Origin: Succinivibrionaceae bacterium UBA3769
GTDB lineage: Bacteria; Pseudomonadota; Gammaproteobacteria; Enterobacterales; Succinivibrionaceae
Assembly (NCBI GenBank): GCA_002372325.1
Contig: DFFT01000041.1
Location: 28,181 to 79,083, forward strand
Direction of reading: 5' to 3'
Length of the DNA stretch: 50,903 bases
Shown here: positions 41,435-50,183 of the stretch, in pieces
Numbering within the stretch: the stretch's first letter is position 1
Layout of the letters: each line of letters starts with the position of its first letter
The notes under the pieces: generated by a model
Database searches by the model: none
What the model was told of the DNA's origin: nothing
What the model saw: the letters and a program-made list of their open reading frames with translations, nothing else
Program-made: the position numbers and the translations under genes

Positions 41435-42817
41435 ATGTCTGTGAAAGTGCTGATAGTTGATGATTCCACCTTTTACCGCAAGCGTCTCCGGGAGATGTTT
41501 GACACGGATCCCGGCATCCAGGTGATTGGAGAGGCCCATAACGGCCAGGCGGCGGTGGATCTCACCCGCTCTCTGAGACCGGACGTGATTACCATGGATG
41601 TGGAAATGCCGGTGATGGGCGGCATTGAGGCCGTGAAGAAGATTATGGAGGTCTGCCCCACCCCGGTTCTGATGTTTTCCTCGCTGACGGAGGAGGGGGC
41701 CCGGGAGACCTTCGAGGCGCTTTCCTACGGGGCGGCGGATTTTCTGCCCAAGGACTTTTCCGGCATTGCCAGAAGAAAGGCCCAGGTGGTGGAGGAGATC
41801 TGCTCCAAGGTAAAGGCCCTGGGCACTTCCTCCATGTATCGCCGGGGCGCTGCCATGGCTCTTTCCCGGGCTGCGGCATCCGGGAGTTCCGTCCGTCCGG
41901 CGCGTCAAGCCCCGGCGGCAGAACCGGAGCGAAGCTCCTTCCGGAGGGTGCCGGCGGCCCCGGCGCCGCAGCCTCAGACCGCGCGTCCTGCATCCCGTCC
42001 GGCTGATTCTGTTATGCGCCCGGCAGGGCCCCTTTCCGCTCCGGCCGCGCCCCTTTCCGCTCCGGCCGCGCCGGTTAACCGGGGCCGGCAGGCCGCGGAG
42101 AACATGAGCAGAGTGGAATCCCGGCTGGAGGCTCTCATTAACCGCAAAAAGGCGGAGCTTAATGCCCTGAATAACCTCAGGATCAGCCAGGAAACCCGGA
42201 ATGCCCACCTGCAGCATATTAAGAGCTTTGCCCCCGAGGGCAGCACCGATTATCAGATTCTGGCCATCGGGAGCTCCACCGGCGGCCCTAATGCGCTGCA
42301 GGCCATTATTACCGCTCTTCCCGGCACCATCCCCTTTCCGGTGGTGATAGCGCAGCATATGACGGGACTTTTTACCCGTTCCTTTGCCGAGCGGCTTAAC
42401 AATCTGGCGGAGGTTACGGTCAAGGAGGCGGAGAACGGGGAGCAGCTGAAGCCGGGGTGCGTTTACATCGCCCCGGGAGGACAGCAGATCACCATCACCG
42501 CCCGCTCGCCCCGGAATTTTCGGATCTCGGTGATTGAAAGCCCTCCGGAGGTTTATTACCGGCCTTCGGTGGATATTCTCATGGGATCTCTTTCCCGGTG
42601 CAGCAATATCAAGGTGCTGGCCATAATTCTCACCGGCATGGGACAGGACGGCAAAATGGGCTGCAAGCTCCTCCGGGAAAAGGGCTCCGAGATCTGGGCC
42701 CAGGACGAGCTCACCTCGGTGATTTACGGCATGCCCCGGGCCGTGGCGGGGATGGCGTCCCGGATCCTCCCGTTGCAGGATATTGCGGGAGAGATCATAA
42801 AGACCATCAGACGGTAG
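41435..42817 (+). CDS. cheB: Chemoreceptor glutamate methylesterase CheB
   Basis: 460 residues: receiver domain (1-125) with Asp in MDVEMPVMGG, a Pro/Ala linker (about 150-260) with a repeated APAAPLS motif, and a C-terminal methylesterase domain. Its catalytic triad is Ser in AIGSSTGGPN (about 277), His in IAQHMTG (about 306) and Asp in GMGQDGKMG (about 405). It removes methyl groups from chemoreceptors when phosphorylated by CheA. Start at 41435 (MSVKVLIVDDS); the frame is open 36 codons further up through the cheA-cheB terminator, which is not credible. No cheR lies in the window. Confidence 0.95.
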   Translation: MSVKVLIVDDSTFYRKRLREMFDTDPGIQVIGEAHNGQAAVDLTRSLRPDVITMDVEMPVMGGIEAVKKIMEVCPTPVLMFSSLTEEGARETFEALSYGAADFLPKDFSGIARRKAQVVEEICSKVKALGTSSMYRRGAAMALSRAAASGSSVRPARQAPAAEPERSSFRRVPAAPAPQPQTARPASRPADSVMRPAGPLSAPAAPLSAPAAPVNRGRQAAENMSRVESRLEALINRKKAELNALNNLRISQETRNAHLQHIKSFAPEGSTDYQILAIGSSTGGPNALQAIITALPGTIPFPVVIAQHMTGLFTRSFAERLNNLAEVTVKEAENGEQLKPGCVYIAPGGQQITITARSPRNFRISVIESPPEVYYRPSVDILMGSLSRCSNIKVLAIILTGMGQDGKMGCKLLREKGSEIWAQDELTSVIYGMPRAVAGMASRILPLQDIAGEIIKTIRR

Positions 42818-42956
42818 CCCGGCCGGGATTAAATTAAGTGACGGGGCCGGTTAGCGACACCGTCAGGGGCGGCATAATTGACAGGATTTGAATGCGCGTA
42901 TTTGTCATGGGCGCCATGCCAGCGCATCTGATTTACGACAGCTTTGCAGGTTTTAC

Positions 42957-43697
42957 ATGAATATTTTAGGCTTTTTTGTCGGGGTAGGCTTTATTCTCGG
43001 CGGCATGATGATCGAGGGCTCTCATCCTACCGCGCTTTTGGATCTTCCGGCGTTCATGATCGTTATCGGAGCTGCTTTCGGAGCGGGCATGGTGCAGTTT
43101 CCCATCGGTACGGTAATCGGGGCTCTGGTCAGACTTAAGTGGCTCATTGCGCCGCCCCGGAATGATTTTATCGGCCAGTCCTCTCTTCTGGAATCCATGC
43201 TCCAGACCGCAAGGCAGCAGGGGCTTCTGGCTCTGGAAAACACTCTGGGCAATATTAACGACTCCTTTACCAGAAAGGGCATTCAGATGATTGTGGACGG
43301 CGTGGACAAGGAGCAGCTGGTGGCTCTCATGGAAATGGAAATGGAGCATGAGGAGTACCAGGAGGAGCAGTATATCAAGGTGCTGGAGGGCATCGGCGGC
43401 TACGCTCCCTGCATGGGCATCATCGGCGCGGTGCTGGGCCTTATTCATGCCATGGGACTTCTGGATCAGCCTGAGCTTCTGGGCCCCTCCATTGCCGTGG
43501 CCTTTGTGGCCACCATTTACGGTCTCGTGGCGGCCAATCTGATCTTTCTTCCGGCCGGTAACCGCTTTAAGGCGATCCTCCATGACCGGATGGCCTTCAA
43601 GGCCATGACCCTGGAGGGGCTGGTGTCTATTTCCAACGGGGAAAACACTATGCAGCTTAAGAGAAAGCTTTCTGTTTACACCGGTCAGGAGGTCTAG
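42957..43697 (+). CDS. motC: Flagellar motor stator protein MotC (MotA/PomA family)
   Basis: 246-residue stator A subunit with four membrane segments: the first two near the N-terminus, the last two at about 150-205. The MotA signature ANLIFLPAGNRF lies in the cytoplasmic turn after helix 4. With MotD it forms an ion channel that drives rotation. The start at 42957 (MNILGFFVG) has GCAGG upstream; the frame is open 23 codons further without similarity. Position after cheB matches motC of Pseudomonas. Whether H+ or Na+ is used cannot be decided here. Confidence 0.92.
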   Translation: MNILGFFVGVGFILGGMMIEGSHPTALLDLPAFMIVIGAAFGAGMVQFPIGTVIGALVRLKWLIAPPRNDFIGQSSLLESMLQTARQQGLLALENTLGNINDSFTRKGIQMIVDGVDKEQLVALMEMEMEHEEYQEEQYIKVLEGIGGYAPCMGIIGAVLGLIHAMGLLDQPELLGPSIAVAFVATIYGLVAANLIFLPAGNRFKAILHDRMAFKAMTLEGLVSISNGENTMQLKRKLSVYTGQEV

Positions 43698-43702
43698 CTC
43701 TC

Positions 43703-44839
43703 ATGGCCCGCAAAAAGAAGGCAGCCGCCCCTGAAAATGCCGAACGCTGGATGGTGTCCTACGCCGACTTTATGACCCTCCTTTTTGCCGTGTTCGTGGT
43801 GCTGTACGGCTTTGCCATGTCCGCCCGGAATGACTTTTCTGCCATGGTGCAGGGCCTTATGGACAGCTTCACCCAGGTGGGGTTTGTGAATGACCGGGCC
43901 GAGACTCCCGGACATGCGGAAATTGTCATTACCCAGCTGATGAGCGAAAACCCCGCTGATGCCAGCGTCTCTCTCACCACTCCGGATATCAAGCCCATTC
44001 ATGCCGACAATCCCGGCGGCGGGGGCATGATCGAGTTCGGCGTTTCCGAGGAATCCCCGGTGAGGAAGGAAAGCAACAGAGAGGATAACAACGGCAGCGG
44101 CGCCGAGAGCAGCGATGCCATCACCAGCAACTCCGGAGAAAACATTATGGGAGCCCCGCTGGATTCCGTCCGGGAGGATATTTCCAACGCCCTGGAGGAG
44201 CTGGAAAGCGAAGGCCTGGTCATCGTGTCCCAGAATCAGAACTGGCTCACCATTGATCTCAATGACGCCCTGGTTTTTGCGCCGGAAAGCGCCTCTATTC
44301 TCAACCGGGCCCGTCCGGTGCTTGAAAAGATTTCCGATATCCTTAAGAATATCACTAACTATGTCCGGGTTCGCGGTTATACTGACAACTCTCTGGTGAA
44401 GAACGAGGTTTACCGTTCCAACTGGGAGCTCTCCGCGGCGAGATCCATCAGCGTTATCGAGGATATGGCCGCAAACGGCATTGATCCCCACAGGCTGGGC
44501 GTGGAGGCCTACGGTCAGTTTGCTCCCTTTGTCTCCAATGCCACGGAAAGAGGCCGGGCCCGGAACCGCTGCGTCACCGTGGCGATTTCCAAGTACGCCA
44601 TGAGACCGGCGAAGCTGGAGGTGCTGCCCGACCTGATTGATACTACTCCCGGCGCCCGGGAGCAGCTGGCGCCCAAGGATCTGGAAAATCTGGAAATTAT
44701 CAGAATGCCGGACGGCCGCATAAAGGTGTTCTCCCGGCAGGAAGCCGGGAATGCCGCCGGAAACTCCGGGAAGGAGAGCGGCGCCGGCAAGACCGGGGCA
44801 GAGGGATCTGCCGCCGCGGAGCCGGAAGCTGGTAAATAA
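43703..44839 (+). CDS. motD: Flagellar motor stator protein MotD (MotB/PomB family)
   Basis: 378 residues. A basic N-terminus is followed by one membrane helix with the ion-binding Asp in SYADFMTLLFAVFVVLY and the plug segment. A variable linker leads to an OmpA-like peptidoglycan-binding domain (VRVRGYTDN, then GRARNRCVTV) at about 215-300. The last 70 residues are low complexity. The gene starts 5 bases after motC. It anchors the stator to the cell wall. Confidence 0.93.
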   Translation: MARKKKAAAPENAERWMVSYADFMTLLFAVFVVLYGFAMSARNDFSAMVQGLMDSFTQVGFVNDRAETPGHAEIVITQLMSENPADASVSLTTPDIKPIHADNPGGGGMIEFGVSEESPVRKESNREDNNGSGAESSDAITSNSGENIMGAPLDSVREDISNALEELESEGLVIVSQNQNWLTIDLNDALVFAPESASILNRARPVLEKISDILKNITNYVRVRGYTDNSLVKNEVYRSNWELSAARSISVIEDMAANGIDPHRLGVEAYGQFAPFVSNATERGRARNRCVTVAISKYAMRPAKLEVLPDLIDTTPGAREQLAPKDLENLEIIRMPDGRIKVFSRQEAGNAAGNSGKESGAGKTGAEGSAAAEPEAGK

Positions 44840-44852
44840 AGAGGAATAACTG

Positions 44853-45635
44853 ATGATTGTATGGACTGTGGCAAATCAGAAGGGCGGCGTGGGCAAAACC
44901 ACCACCGTGATTACTCTGGCCGGGATTCTGGCCCGGAGGGGCAAGAAGGTGCTGGTGCTGGATACCGACCCGCACTCCTCCCTGACGAGCTGCTTCGGCT
45001 TTGATTCCGATGATCTGGAGCATACCCTGTTTGATTTGTTTCTGAGTGACAGCATTACAAAGGATCTGGTGAAATCCATTATCATCGATACCTCGGTGAG
45101 CAATATCAAGCTGATGGCGGGGTCTTTGGCCCTGGCCACCCTGGATCAGACTCTGGGACAGCGGCAGAGCCAGGCGGGCCTGATTCTGAAAAAGTCTCTC
45201 GCGGCTATAAACGATGAATTCGACTGCGCCATCGTGGACTGCCCTCCAGTTTTGGGAGTGATGATGGTGAACGCTCTTGCGGCGAGCTCCAGCATTATTG
45301 TGCCCACCCAGACGGAATTTCTGGCGCTTAAGGGCCTGGAGCGGATGATGAAGACCTTTGAGATCCTCCGGGGCACCAAGGCCAGGCCCCTCCGCTACCT
45401 TATTGTGCCTACCATGTTTGACCGGCGCACCCGGGCTTCGAATCAAACCCTGGAATCCATTAAGGAAGCCTACGGGGACGTGGTCTGGCGGGACGTTATC
45501 CCCATTGACACCAGATTCCGGGATTGCAGTGAGCTTCATGTGCCGGCTCCCATTAAGTTCCCCTATTCCAAGGGCTGTCTTGCCTATGAGAAGCTCCTTA
45601 ATGATCTCTTGAAAGTTGAAGGACAGACAAAATGA
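44853..45635 (+). CDS. parC: ParC: ParA-like ATPase for polar chemotaxis arrays
   Basis: 260-residue ParA-family ATPase with the deviant Walker A KGGVGKTT at 10-17, LVLDTDPHSSLTS and VDCPPVLGV. In Vibrio the homologous ParC, encoded at the same place in the chemotaxis operon, forms a polar gradient and brings signalling arrays to the new pole. The P. aeruginosa homologue lies in the same order. The start has GAGGAA upstream. It overlaps the next gene by four bases (ATGA), indicating coupled translation. It is not a chromosome-partition ParA, because no parB or parS is near. Confidence 0.9.
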   Translation: MIVWTVANQKGGVGKTTTVITLAGILARRGKKVLVLDTDPHSSLTSCFGFDSDDLEHTLFDLFLSDSITKDLVKSIIIDTSVSNIKLMAGSLALATLDQTLGQRQSQAGLILKKSLAAINDEFDCAIVDCPPVLGVMMVNALAASSSIIVPTQTEFLALKGLERMMKTFEILRGTKARPLRYLIVPTMFDRRTRASNQTLESIKEAYGDVVWRDVIPIDTRFRDCSELHVPAPIKFPYSKGCLAYEKLLNDLLKVEGQTK

Positions 45636-46504
45636 GCAAATCCTTGCAGTATGCGGCCATGGTGAATTACTTTAATTCCCTTCTGGCCGAGGATGAACCC
45701 CTGTCCGACGATCCGGGCCTTCTGCCGGCGGCCGAGCCTGAAAAGGCTGCCGCGCTGCCCTTTAAGGAACCGGAAACCCGAGCTTCCCTGCAGACTCTGC
45801 TGGATAAGGTGCCGGCCACTGTGGAGACTGCCGCGGTTCCCGATGTTAAGGAAGCCGTGAAGACCGAAACGGTTACCGCGACTCCGGTTAAAACGGAGAC
45901 CAGAACCGAGGTCAAGGTTCAGGAAGCTGCTCCGGCGGTTCAGGTTAAGACGGAGGAGCCTCAGACAGCAGCTGTTACCGAGGTTCGCGCAGAGGTTAAG
46001 GCGGAGATTCCCGCTCCTGCCCCGTGGCGGAACATGGATCTCGGGAAGGAATTCTCGGCCCTGTTCTTCAAGGTGGCCGGCGTGATGCTGGCCGTGCCGC
46101 TGAAGTTCCTGGGGGGCATTTATCAGACAGAAAAGATCACCCAGATCTTCGGGAAACCGGAATGGTTTTCCGGTCTCACCAATATCCGCAAAAGAAAGGT
46201 AGCGGTGGTGGATACCGCAAAATGGATGATGCCGGGGAAGGAAATCGTGGCTCATGAATATAAATATGCCATCCTTCTGGGAGCTTCGGACTGGGCCGTG
46301 CAGTGCGATGAGCTTATCGGCACCAGAAACCTGACTCATGACGGCATCAAGTGGCGGGAAAATGCCGGGCAGCGGCCGTGGCTTTCGGGAATTGTGAAGA
46401 ACGAGATGTGCGCTCTTCTGCACCCGGAGGAGCTTATTAAGATGCTGGAATCCGGAGACAATGTAAAGGATCTCCTGGACGGATCCGGCAGGATCAAGCA
46501 GTAA
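45632..46504 (+). CDS. parP: ParP-like protein with C-terminal CheW-like domain
   Basis: 290 residues: short N-terminal segment, Ala/Val/Lys/Glu-rich linker (about 25-130) with repeated V-K-T-E units, and a CheW-like C-terminal domain (about 140-275; MLAVPLKFLGGIYQTEKIT, KRKVAVVDTAKWMMPG, YAILLGASDWAVQCDEL). In Vibrio ParP joins ParC to CheA and chemoreceptors through this domain and prevents array dissociation. Assignment rests on domain layout and on coupling with parC. Confidence 0.87.
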   Translation: MSKSLQYAAMVNYFNSLLAEDEPLSDDPGLLPAAEPEKAAALPFKEPETRASLQTLLDKVPATVETAAVPDVKEAVKTETVTATPVKTETRTEVKVQEAAPAVQVKTEEPQTAAVTEVRAEVKAEIPAPAPWRNMDLGKEFSALFFKVAGVMLAVPLKFLGGIYQTEKITQIFGKPEWFSGLTNIRKRKVAVVDTAKWMMPGKEIVAHEYKYAILLGASDWAVQCDELIGTRNLTHDGIKWRENAGQRPWLSGIVKNEMCALLHPEELIKMLESGDNVKDLLDGSGRIKQ

Positions 46505-46700
46505 GACGGCAGAGCAGGCTGAGAAGCGGCGCCGTCCGGATAAGCGGGGGAGCATCAGGGGAGATGCGGCAGAGGGAAAGGCGAGATATGAGAGGTTCCC
46601 TGAAACTACGGGTTTCCGCACGGAATCGGGCGCCCTTGCCATTGTATAATTTAGTTAAGCCCGGGAGCTTTTTCCGGATTCAGGATGTGGAGGAACAGTC

Positions 46701-47192
46701 ATGGCAGCAGAACAGGATAACAATCAGGTTAAGGCGAAAAACGGCGAACTTACCAGATGGGTGACATTTCATCTTGATAAGGAGGTGTACGGCATCAATG
46801 TAATGCAGGTGCAGGAGGTGCTGCGCTATTCCGAAATCGCTCCGGTGCCCGGTTCTCCGGATTATGTGCTGGGCATTATCAACCTGCGGGGCAACGTGGT
46901 TACCGTCATTGATACCAGAATGCGTTTCGGCATTGAGCCCATGGAGGTTACCGACAGCTCCCGCATCGTGATTATCGAGGCCGGCGGCCAGGTGGTGGGC
47001 ATTCTGGTGGACAGCGTGGCCGAGGTAGTGGATCTCAGCGTGGACGACATTGACCCGGCTCCCAATATCGGCACCGAGGAAAGCGCCCAGTTTATCAAGG
47101 GCGTGGCCAATCTGGGCCAGGAGCTTCTGATTATCATCGATCTCAATAAGCTTCTCACCGCTGACGAATGGGATGAAATCAGCCGGATCTGA
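46701..47192 (+). CDS. cheW: Chemotaxis coupling protein CheW
   Basis: 163-residue adaptor that links chemoreceptors to CheA. Typical CheW segments are YGINVMQVQEVLRYSEIAPV, VLGIINLRGNVVTVIDTR and VGILVDSVAEV. GGAGG lies 8 bases before the start. A gap of 196 bases after parP has a TATAAT (46645-46650) but no good -35 box. A strong terminator follows the gene. Confidence 0.95.
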   Translation: MAAEQDNNQVKAKNGELTRWVTFHLDKEVYGINVMQVQEVLRYSEIAPVPGSPDYVLGIINLRGNVVTVIDTRMRFGIEPMEVTDSSRIVIIEAGGQVVGILVDSVAEVVDLSVDDIDPAPNIGTEESAQFIKGVANLGQELLIIIDLNKLLTADEWDEISRI

Positions 47193-47270
47193 GCCCATGA
47201 GGTTCCGGGTCTCAGGGCTTCCGGAGCGCCTGAAGGACGGCGATGATTTCTGAAGGCCTGAGCTAACGCT

Positions 47271-47310
47271 ACTCCGATGCCCTGAGAGAGCATTGGAGTT
47301 TTGTTTTTTT
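47271..47310 (+). terminator. Terminator after cheW
   Basis: ACTCCGATGC (47271-47280) pairs with GCATTGGAGT (47290-47299, one G-U pair), followed by TTTTGTTTTTTT. It lies only 31 bases before the DUF2802 start codon. Confidence 0.85.
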
Positions 47311-47340
47311 ACTGGAAAGCGGAATGGAAATATAACAGCC

Positions 47341-48018
47341 ATGAGCACTGAAGAACTGACGGTTACATTGTTTGCGCTGACGTTTACGGCCATCGGGGCC
47401 GCTCTGGGGGCTCTTGTCTGCGCCCTCCTGGCTCTCCGCCGGATAAACAGGCTGAAGAAGGATGTTTCCACGGCCTTTAATTCTCTCGCCCAGAAGCAGA
47501 ACAGCTCCCGGAAGGAGCTTAACGAGCTTCTTACCGGCAATATCGGCATTATTAAGAAGTTTCAGGATTTTCAGGAATCGGTGGAACGGCTGTCAGACAA
47601 GCAGGCGGATCTGGAGCTTAAGGAGCCTGAGGGCAGAATGTACTCCCGGGCCAAGAAAATGATTCAGCTGGGCGCCGGTCTTGAGGAGGTGGTGCGGGAG
47701 TGCGAGATCCCGCTTCCGGAGGCGGAGCTTTTGTTCCGGGTGCTGGGAAAATCTCCCGAGGGGGACGGCTCGGATCTTTCTCTTTCCGCGGATCTGAAAT
47801 CCCGGGAGGCCCGCAATATGGAAAGCGCGGTTAAGCAGGGCAGCCCCCGGCCGCGCGCTCCGGCAGCTGACGGGGCTTCCGGCGGCAAAGGCTCCGGCAA
47901 TCAGGCCACAGGCATGCAGGAGGCCTTTAAGGACATAGTCCGGGAAGAGGAACCCAGGATCCCCGCCGAGGCCCGGGAAATGATGGAGAAATTCAAAAAC
48001 CGGGGCGGACAGAAATGA
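47341..48018 (+). CDS. DUF2802 membrane-anchored protein of the chemotaxis locus
   Basis: 225 residues starting at 47341 (MSTEELTVTLFALTF). One N-terminal membrane helix (about 8-32) and a coiled coil (about 40-95) precede the DUF2802 segment YSRAKKMIQLGAGLEEVVRECEIPLPEAELL (core QLGAGLEEVVRECEIPL), which resembles a helix-turn-helix. The remaining 70 residues are low complexity. A homologue sits after cheW in P. aeruginosa and other polar flagellates; its role is not established. It follows the cheW terminator, so expression may depend on read-through. Confidence 0.85.
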   Translation: MSTEELTVTLFALTFTAIGAALGALVCALLALRRINRLKKDVSTAFNSLAQKQNSSRKELNELLTGNIGIIKKFQDFQESVERLSDKQADLELKEPEGRMYSRAKKMIQLGAGLEEVVRECEIPLPEAELLFRVLGKSPEGDGSDLSLSADLKSREARNMESAVKQGSPRPRAPAADGASGGKGSGNQATGMQEAFKDIVREEEPRIPAEAREMMEKFKNRGGQK

Positions 48019-48060
48019 GGTAAAACAAAAAACAGCAAACAGAGCAGCAGGCAAATTAAA

Positions 48061-48172
48061 CTCCCCGGCCTTTTTTATTTTCCTTTTTCTTCCTTCTCCT
48101 TTTTTACTCCTGCTCCTTTTTTTACTCCTGCTCCGCTCCGCCCCCGCTGCTACTGCTGCTCCCCGAGGCTTC
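48061..48172. repeat. Pyrimidine-rich tract with 17-18-base tandem repeat
   Basis: About 100 bases of the plus strand between the DUF2802 gene and pheA are almost pure C/T. Within it CTCCTTTTTTACTCCTG (48096-48112) is followed by a copy with one extra T (48113-48130). It ends in a CCCCG/CGGGG hairpin (about 48161-48177) next to the pheA stop, which may weakly terminate pheA. Confidence 0.7.
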
Positions 48173-48184
48173 CGGGGCTAATCA

Positions 48185-49351
48185 TCAGGCCTCGTCGGGA
48201 ATGGCGGTGGCCGGGTAGCAGCCCAGAATCTTCACCTCTCCGGTAACCTCCTTAAGCTTATGGAGGGCCTCCTGCATCAAAGCGCTTTCCGTGCTGGCGA
48301 TGACGTCGGCGTAAAAGGTTTCCGCCCAGATGAGTCCTTCGCGGTTTTCGATGCGGGGGCGGGATTCCAGCTTCACTATATTAATGTTTCTGCTGCTGAA
48401 TACCTCCAGCACCTTTATCAGGGAGCCGGGACGGTTTTCCGTAGTGAAGGTCAGGGAGGTTTTGGCGGTAATGGCCGGGGGCACCATGATGGACTCCCTC
48501 ATGATGACGATAAATCTGGTGATGTTCACCTTTTGATTGGCGATGCCGCCGCAGAGCTGGGTAAGACCGTACAATGGGGCCTCCTCTCCGCTCCCGATGG
48601 CCGCGATCTCCGGGGATTTCAGGCTGGCGACCAGCTCCATGGCCTCGGTGGTGGAGGTGGCATTTTTAATTTCGGCATGGGGGAGGTTTTCCAGAAGCCA
48701 GCGGGAGCATTGCTGAATGGGCTGGGGATGGGAGTAGACGGTTTTGATGCGGGAGAGATCCGTGGGAACCGCCATCAGAATGCCGTGGTTGATATGGTAA
48801 GTAAGCTCGCCGATAATATGCACCCTGGCGTTCTGGAGGAGATCGTAAACCTCGTTGATGCAGCCCGAGGAGGTGTTTTCAATAGGAAGCACGCCGCAGT
48901 CTGCCGCAGCGTTTTCCACATCGGAGATGATCTCCTGAAAGGAGGAGCAGCTCTTTTCCAAAAGCCGGGATTCCGCGGCCCGGAAGAATTTATGAGTGGC
49001 CAGATAGGAGTAGGATCCCTTAAGTCCCAGATAGGAGACCCGGATTTTTTTGGCGGCATTGCCATCGGCGGCATCCAGACTGTGGATATAGGAGAGCTGC
49101 CGGGTGCGGGAATCTGCAAAAATTTCCTGATATATCCTGGTAACCAGAGAGGGGGATACCCCTTTTTCTTCGGCGATTTTCAGAAGCTCAAGAAGGTGAG
49201 CGCTTTCTCTTTCCTGATTCTTTACCGGGGTGCCGTCCCGGTACTTTTCTGCGGCGATTTTAATAATGGCGCTGTTTCTTTTCCGGAGGAGATCCAGAAT
49301 GGCGGTGTCAATGGCGTCTATTTCATTGCGGGCAGCGGCAATATCTGTCAT
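48185..49351 (-). CDS. pheA: Bifunctional chorismate mutase / prephenate dehydratase
   Basis: 388 residues (E. coli PheA 386). It catalyses the two steps from chorismate to phenylpyruvate in phenylalanine synthesis. The AroQ-type mutase domain (1-95) starts IAAARNEIDAIDTAILDLL, with KNQERE. The dehydratase domain (about 105-285) has YLGLKGSYS and LPIENTSSG. The ACT domain (about 295-375) has RPGSLIKVLEVF and KLESRPR, the feedback site for phenylalanine. The start at 49351 has AAAGGAA upstream; the frame is open to 49414 but that part lies on the promoter. No Phe-rich leader peptide was found. Confidence 0.96.
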   Translation of the reverse strand: MTDIAAARNEIDAIDTAILDLLRKRNSAIIKIAAEKYRDGTPVKNQERESAHLLELLKIAEEKGVSPSLVTRIYQEIFADSRTRQLSYIHSLDAADGNAAKKIRVSYLGLKGSYSYLATHKFFRAAESRLLEKSCSSFQEIISDVENAAADCGVLPIENTSSGCINEVYDLLQNARVHIIGELTYHINHGILMAVPTDLSRIKTVYSHPQPIQQCSRWLLENLPHAEIKNATSTTEAMELVASLKSPEIAAIGSGEEAPLYGLTQLCGGIANQKVNITRFIVIMRESIMVPPAITAKTSLTFTTENRPGSLIKVLEVFSSRNINIVKLESRPRIENREGLIWAETFYADVIASTESALMQEALHKLKEVTGEVKILGCYPATAIPDEA

Positions 49352-49412
49352 GGCATGTTCCTTTAATTCTTTTAAGGTATGAGAGTTCTTCAGTATGAAC
49401 CTCCGGCCTGTC

Positions 49413-49421
49413 ATTATAGCA
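49413..49421 (-). promoter_or_regulatory. Extended -10 promoter of pheA
   Basis: On the minus strand TGCTATAAT is a perfect extended -10 element (TGnTATAAT). The start of transcription would be near 49406, giving a leader of about 55 bases. No -35 box is evident, as is common with extended -10 promoters. Confidence 0.65.
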
Positions 49422-49458
49422 GTATCCGGGGGCCGGGCGGCGATTCCGGGAGGGGAAT

Positions 49459-49486
49459 AAAAAAGGAGGGCCTTGTTTCCCTCCCT
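49459..49486 (-). terminator. Terminator of the AIM24-family gene
   Basis: On the minus strand GGAGGG pairs with CCCTCC (plus-strand arms 49465-49470 and 49479-49484), followed by six U. It separates this gene from pheA downstream. Confidence 0.82.
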
Positions 49487-49541
49487 TAATTCTGATTTCC
49501 GTTATCTCAGGATTGCCGCCGGGATATTCCGGCTCTTTGCC

Positions 49542-50183
49542 TTAGAAGCCGTACTTCACGGTGTGAATGTAAAGAGTGCCCGGTCCTCTGAATTTGCAAA
49601 CGAGACCCTCGCCGGAGGTGACGCTGGAAACAAAGCCCGAAGCCTTCTGCATGGTGTATTCCATGCCTTCATCCCAGGCCAGGAGGTGGCCGTTATCAAC
49701 CACCAGCTCTTCGCCGGGGCCCAGATCAAAGCGGTGCGCGGCTCCCATGGAGGAGATAAAGGCAGTGCCGGTGCCGGAAAGCTTAATCAGGAAGAAACCT
49801 TCTTTGGAGGTAAAGCCTTTGATAAGTCCCTGCATCTTGGTGCCGACTTCTACGCCGGTGGTGCTGGCCATGTAGCCGCCCTTTTCCACCAGAAGGCTCT
49901 TCTGGGGGGTAACCTCAAGAGCCAGAATGGAGCCCGGGATGCCGGCGCCCACGGAGGCAGTGCCGGGGCCGCCGGAGGCGATGATGCTCTCTGTAAAAAA
50001 GCTTTCATTGGTGAGGAAGCTTCTTATCAGGCCGCCCACGATGCCGCCCTTGACGTTTCCCTTGAGCTCCAGTCCCTGGCTCATGGTGATCATGGCCCCG
50101 CGTTCGCAGTGAATTTCCTCTCCCATTTCCAGATGCACCTGCAGCATGGGGAAGGAGTCCTGATGGACGATTTCGTATTTCAT
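49542..50183 (-). CDS. AIM24 / TIGR00266 family protein
   Basis: 213-residue beta-rich cytoplasmic protein of the TIGR00266 (AIM24-like) family. Glycine-rich repeated strands such as GGIVGGLIRSFLTNESFF, SGGPGTASVGAGIPG and FRGPGTLYIHTVKYGF are characteristic, and the length is normal. Bacterial members have no settled biochemical role; the name comes from a yeast mitochondrial relative. GAGGT lies eight bases before the start. It stands alone, with its own terminator. Confidence 0.9.
   Translation of the reverse strand: MKYEIVHQDSFPMLQVHLEMGEEIHCERGAMITMSQGLELKGNVKGGIVGGLIRSFLTNESFFTESIIASGGPGTASVGAGIPGSILALEVTPQKSLLVEKGGYMASTTGVEVGTKMQGLIKGFTSKEGFFLIKLSGTGTAFISSMGAAHRFDLGPGEELVVDNGHLLAWDEGMEYTMQKASGFVSSVTSGEGLVCKFRGPGTLYIHTVKYGF

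Noticed and set aside
44853..45635. Chromosome-partition ParA
   Set aside because: It sits in the chemotaxis operon with a coupled CheW-like partner and no parB or parS, so ParC is the better call.
48260..49366. 368-codon open frame antisense to pheA
   Set aside because: It covers pheA completely and has no ribosome site or recognisable domain.
49352..49414. pheL-type attenuator before pheA
   Set aside because: The leader has no Phe-rich peptide and no terminator hairpin between the promoter and the pheA start.
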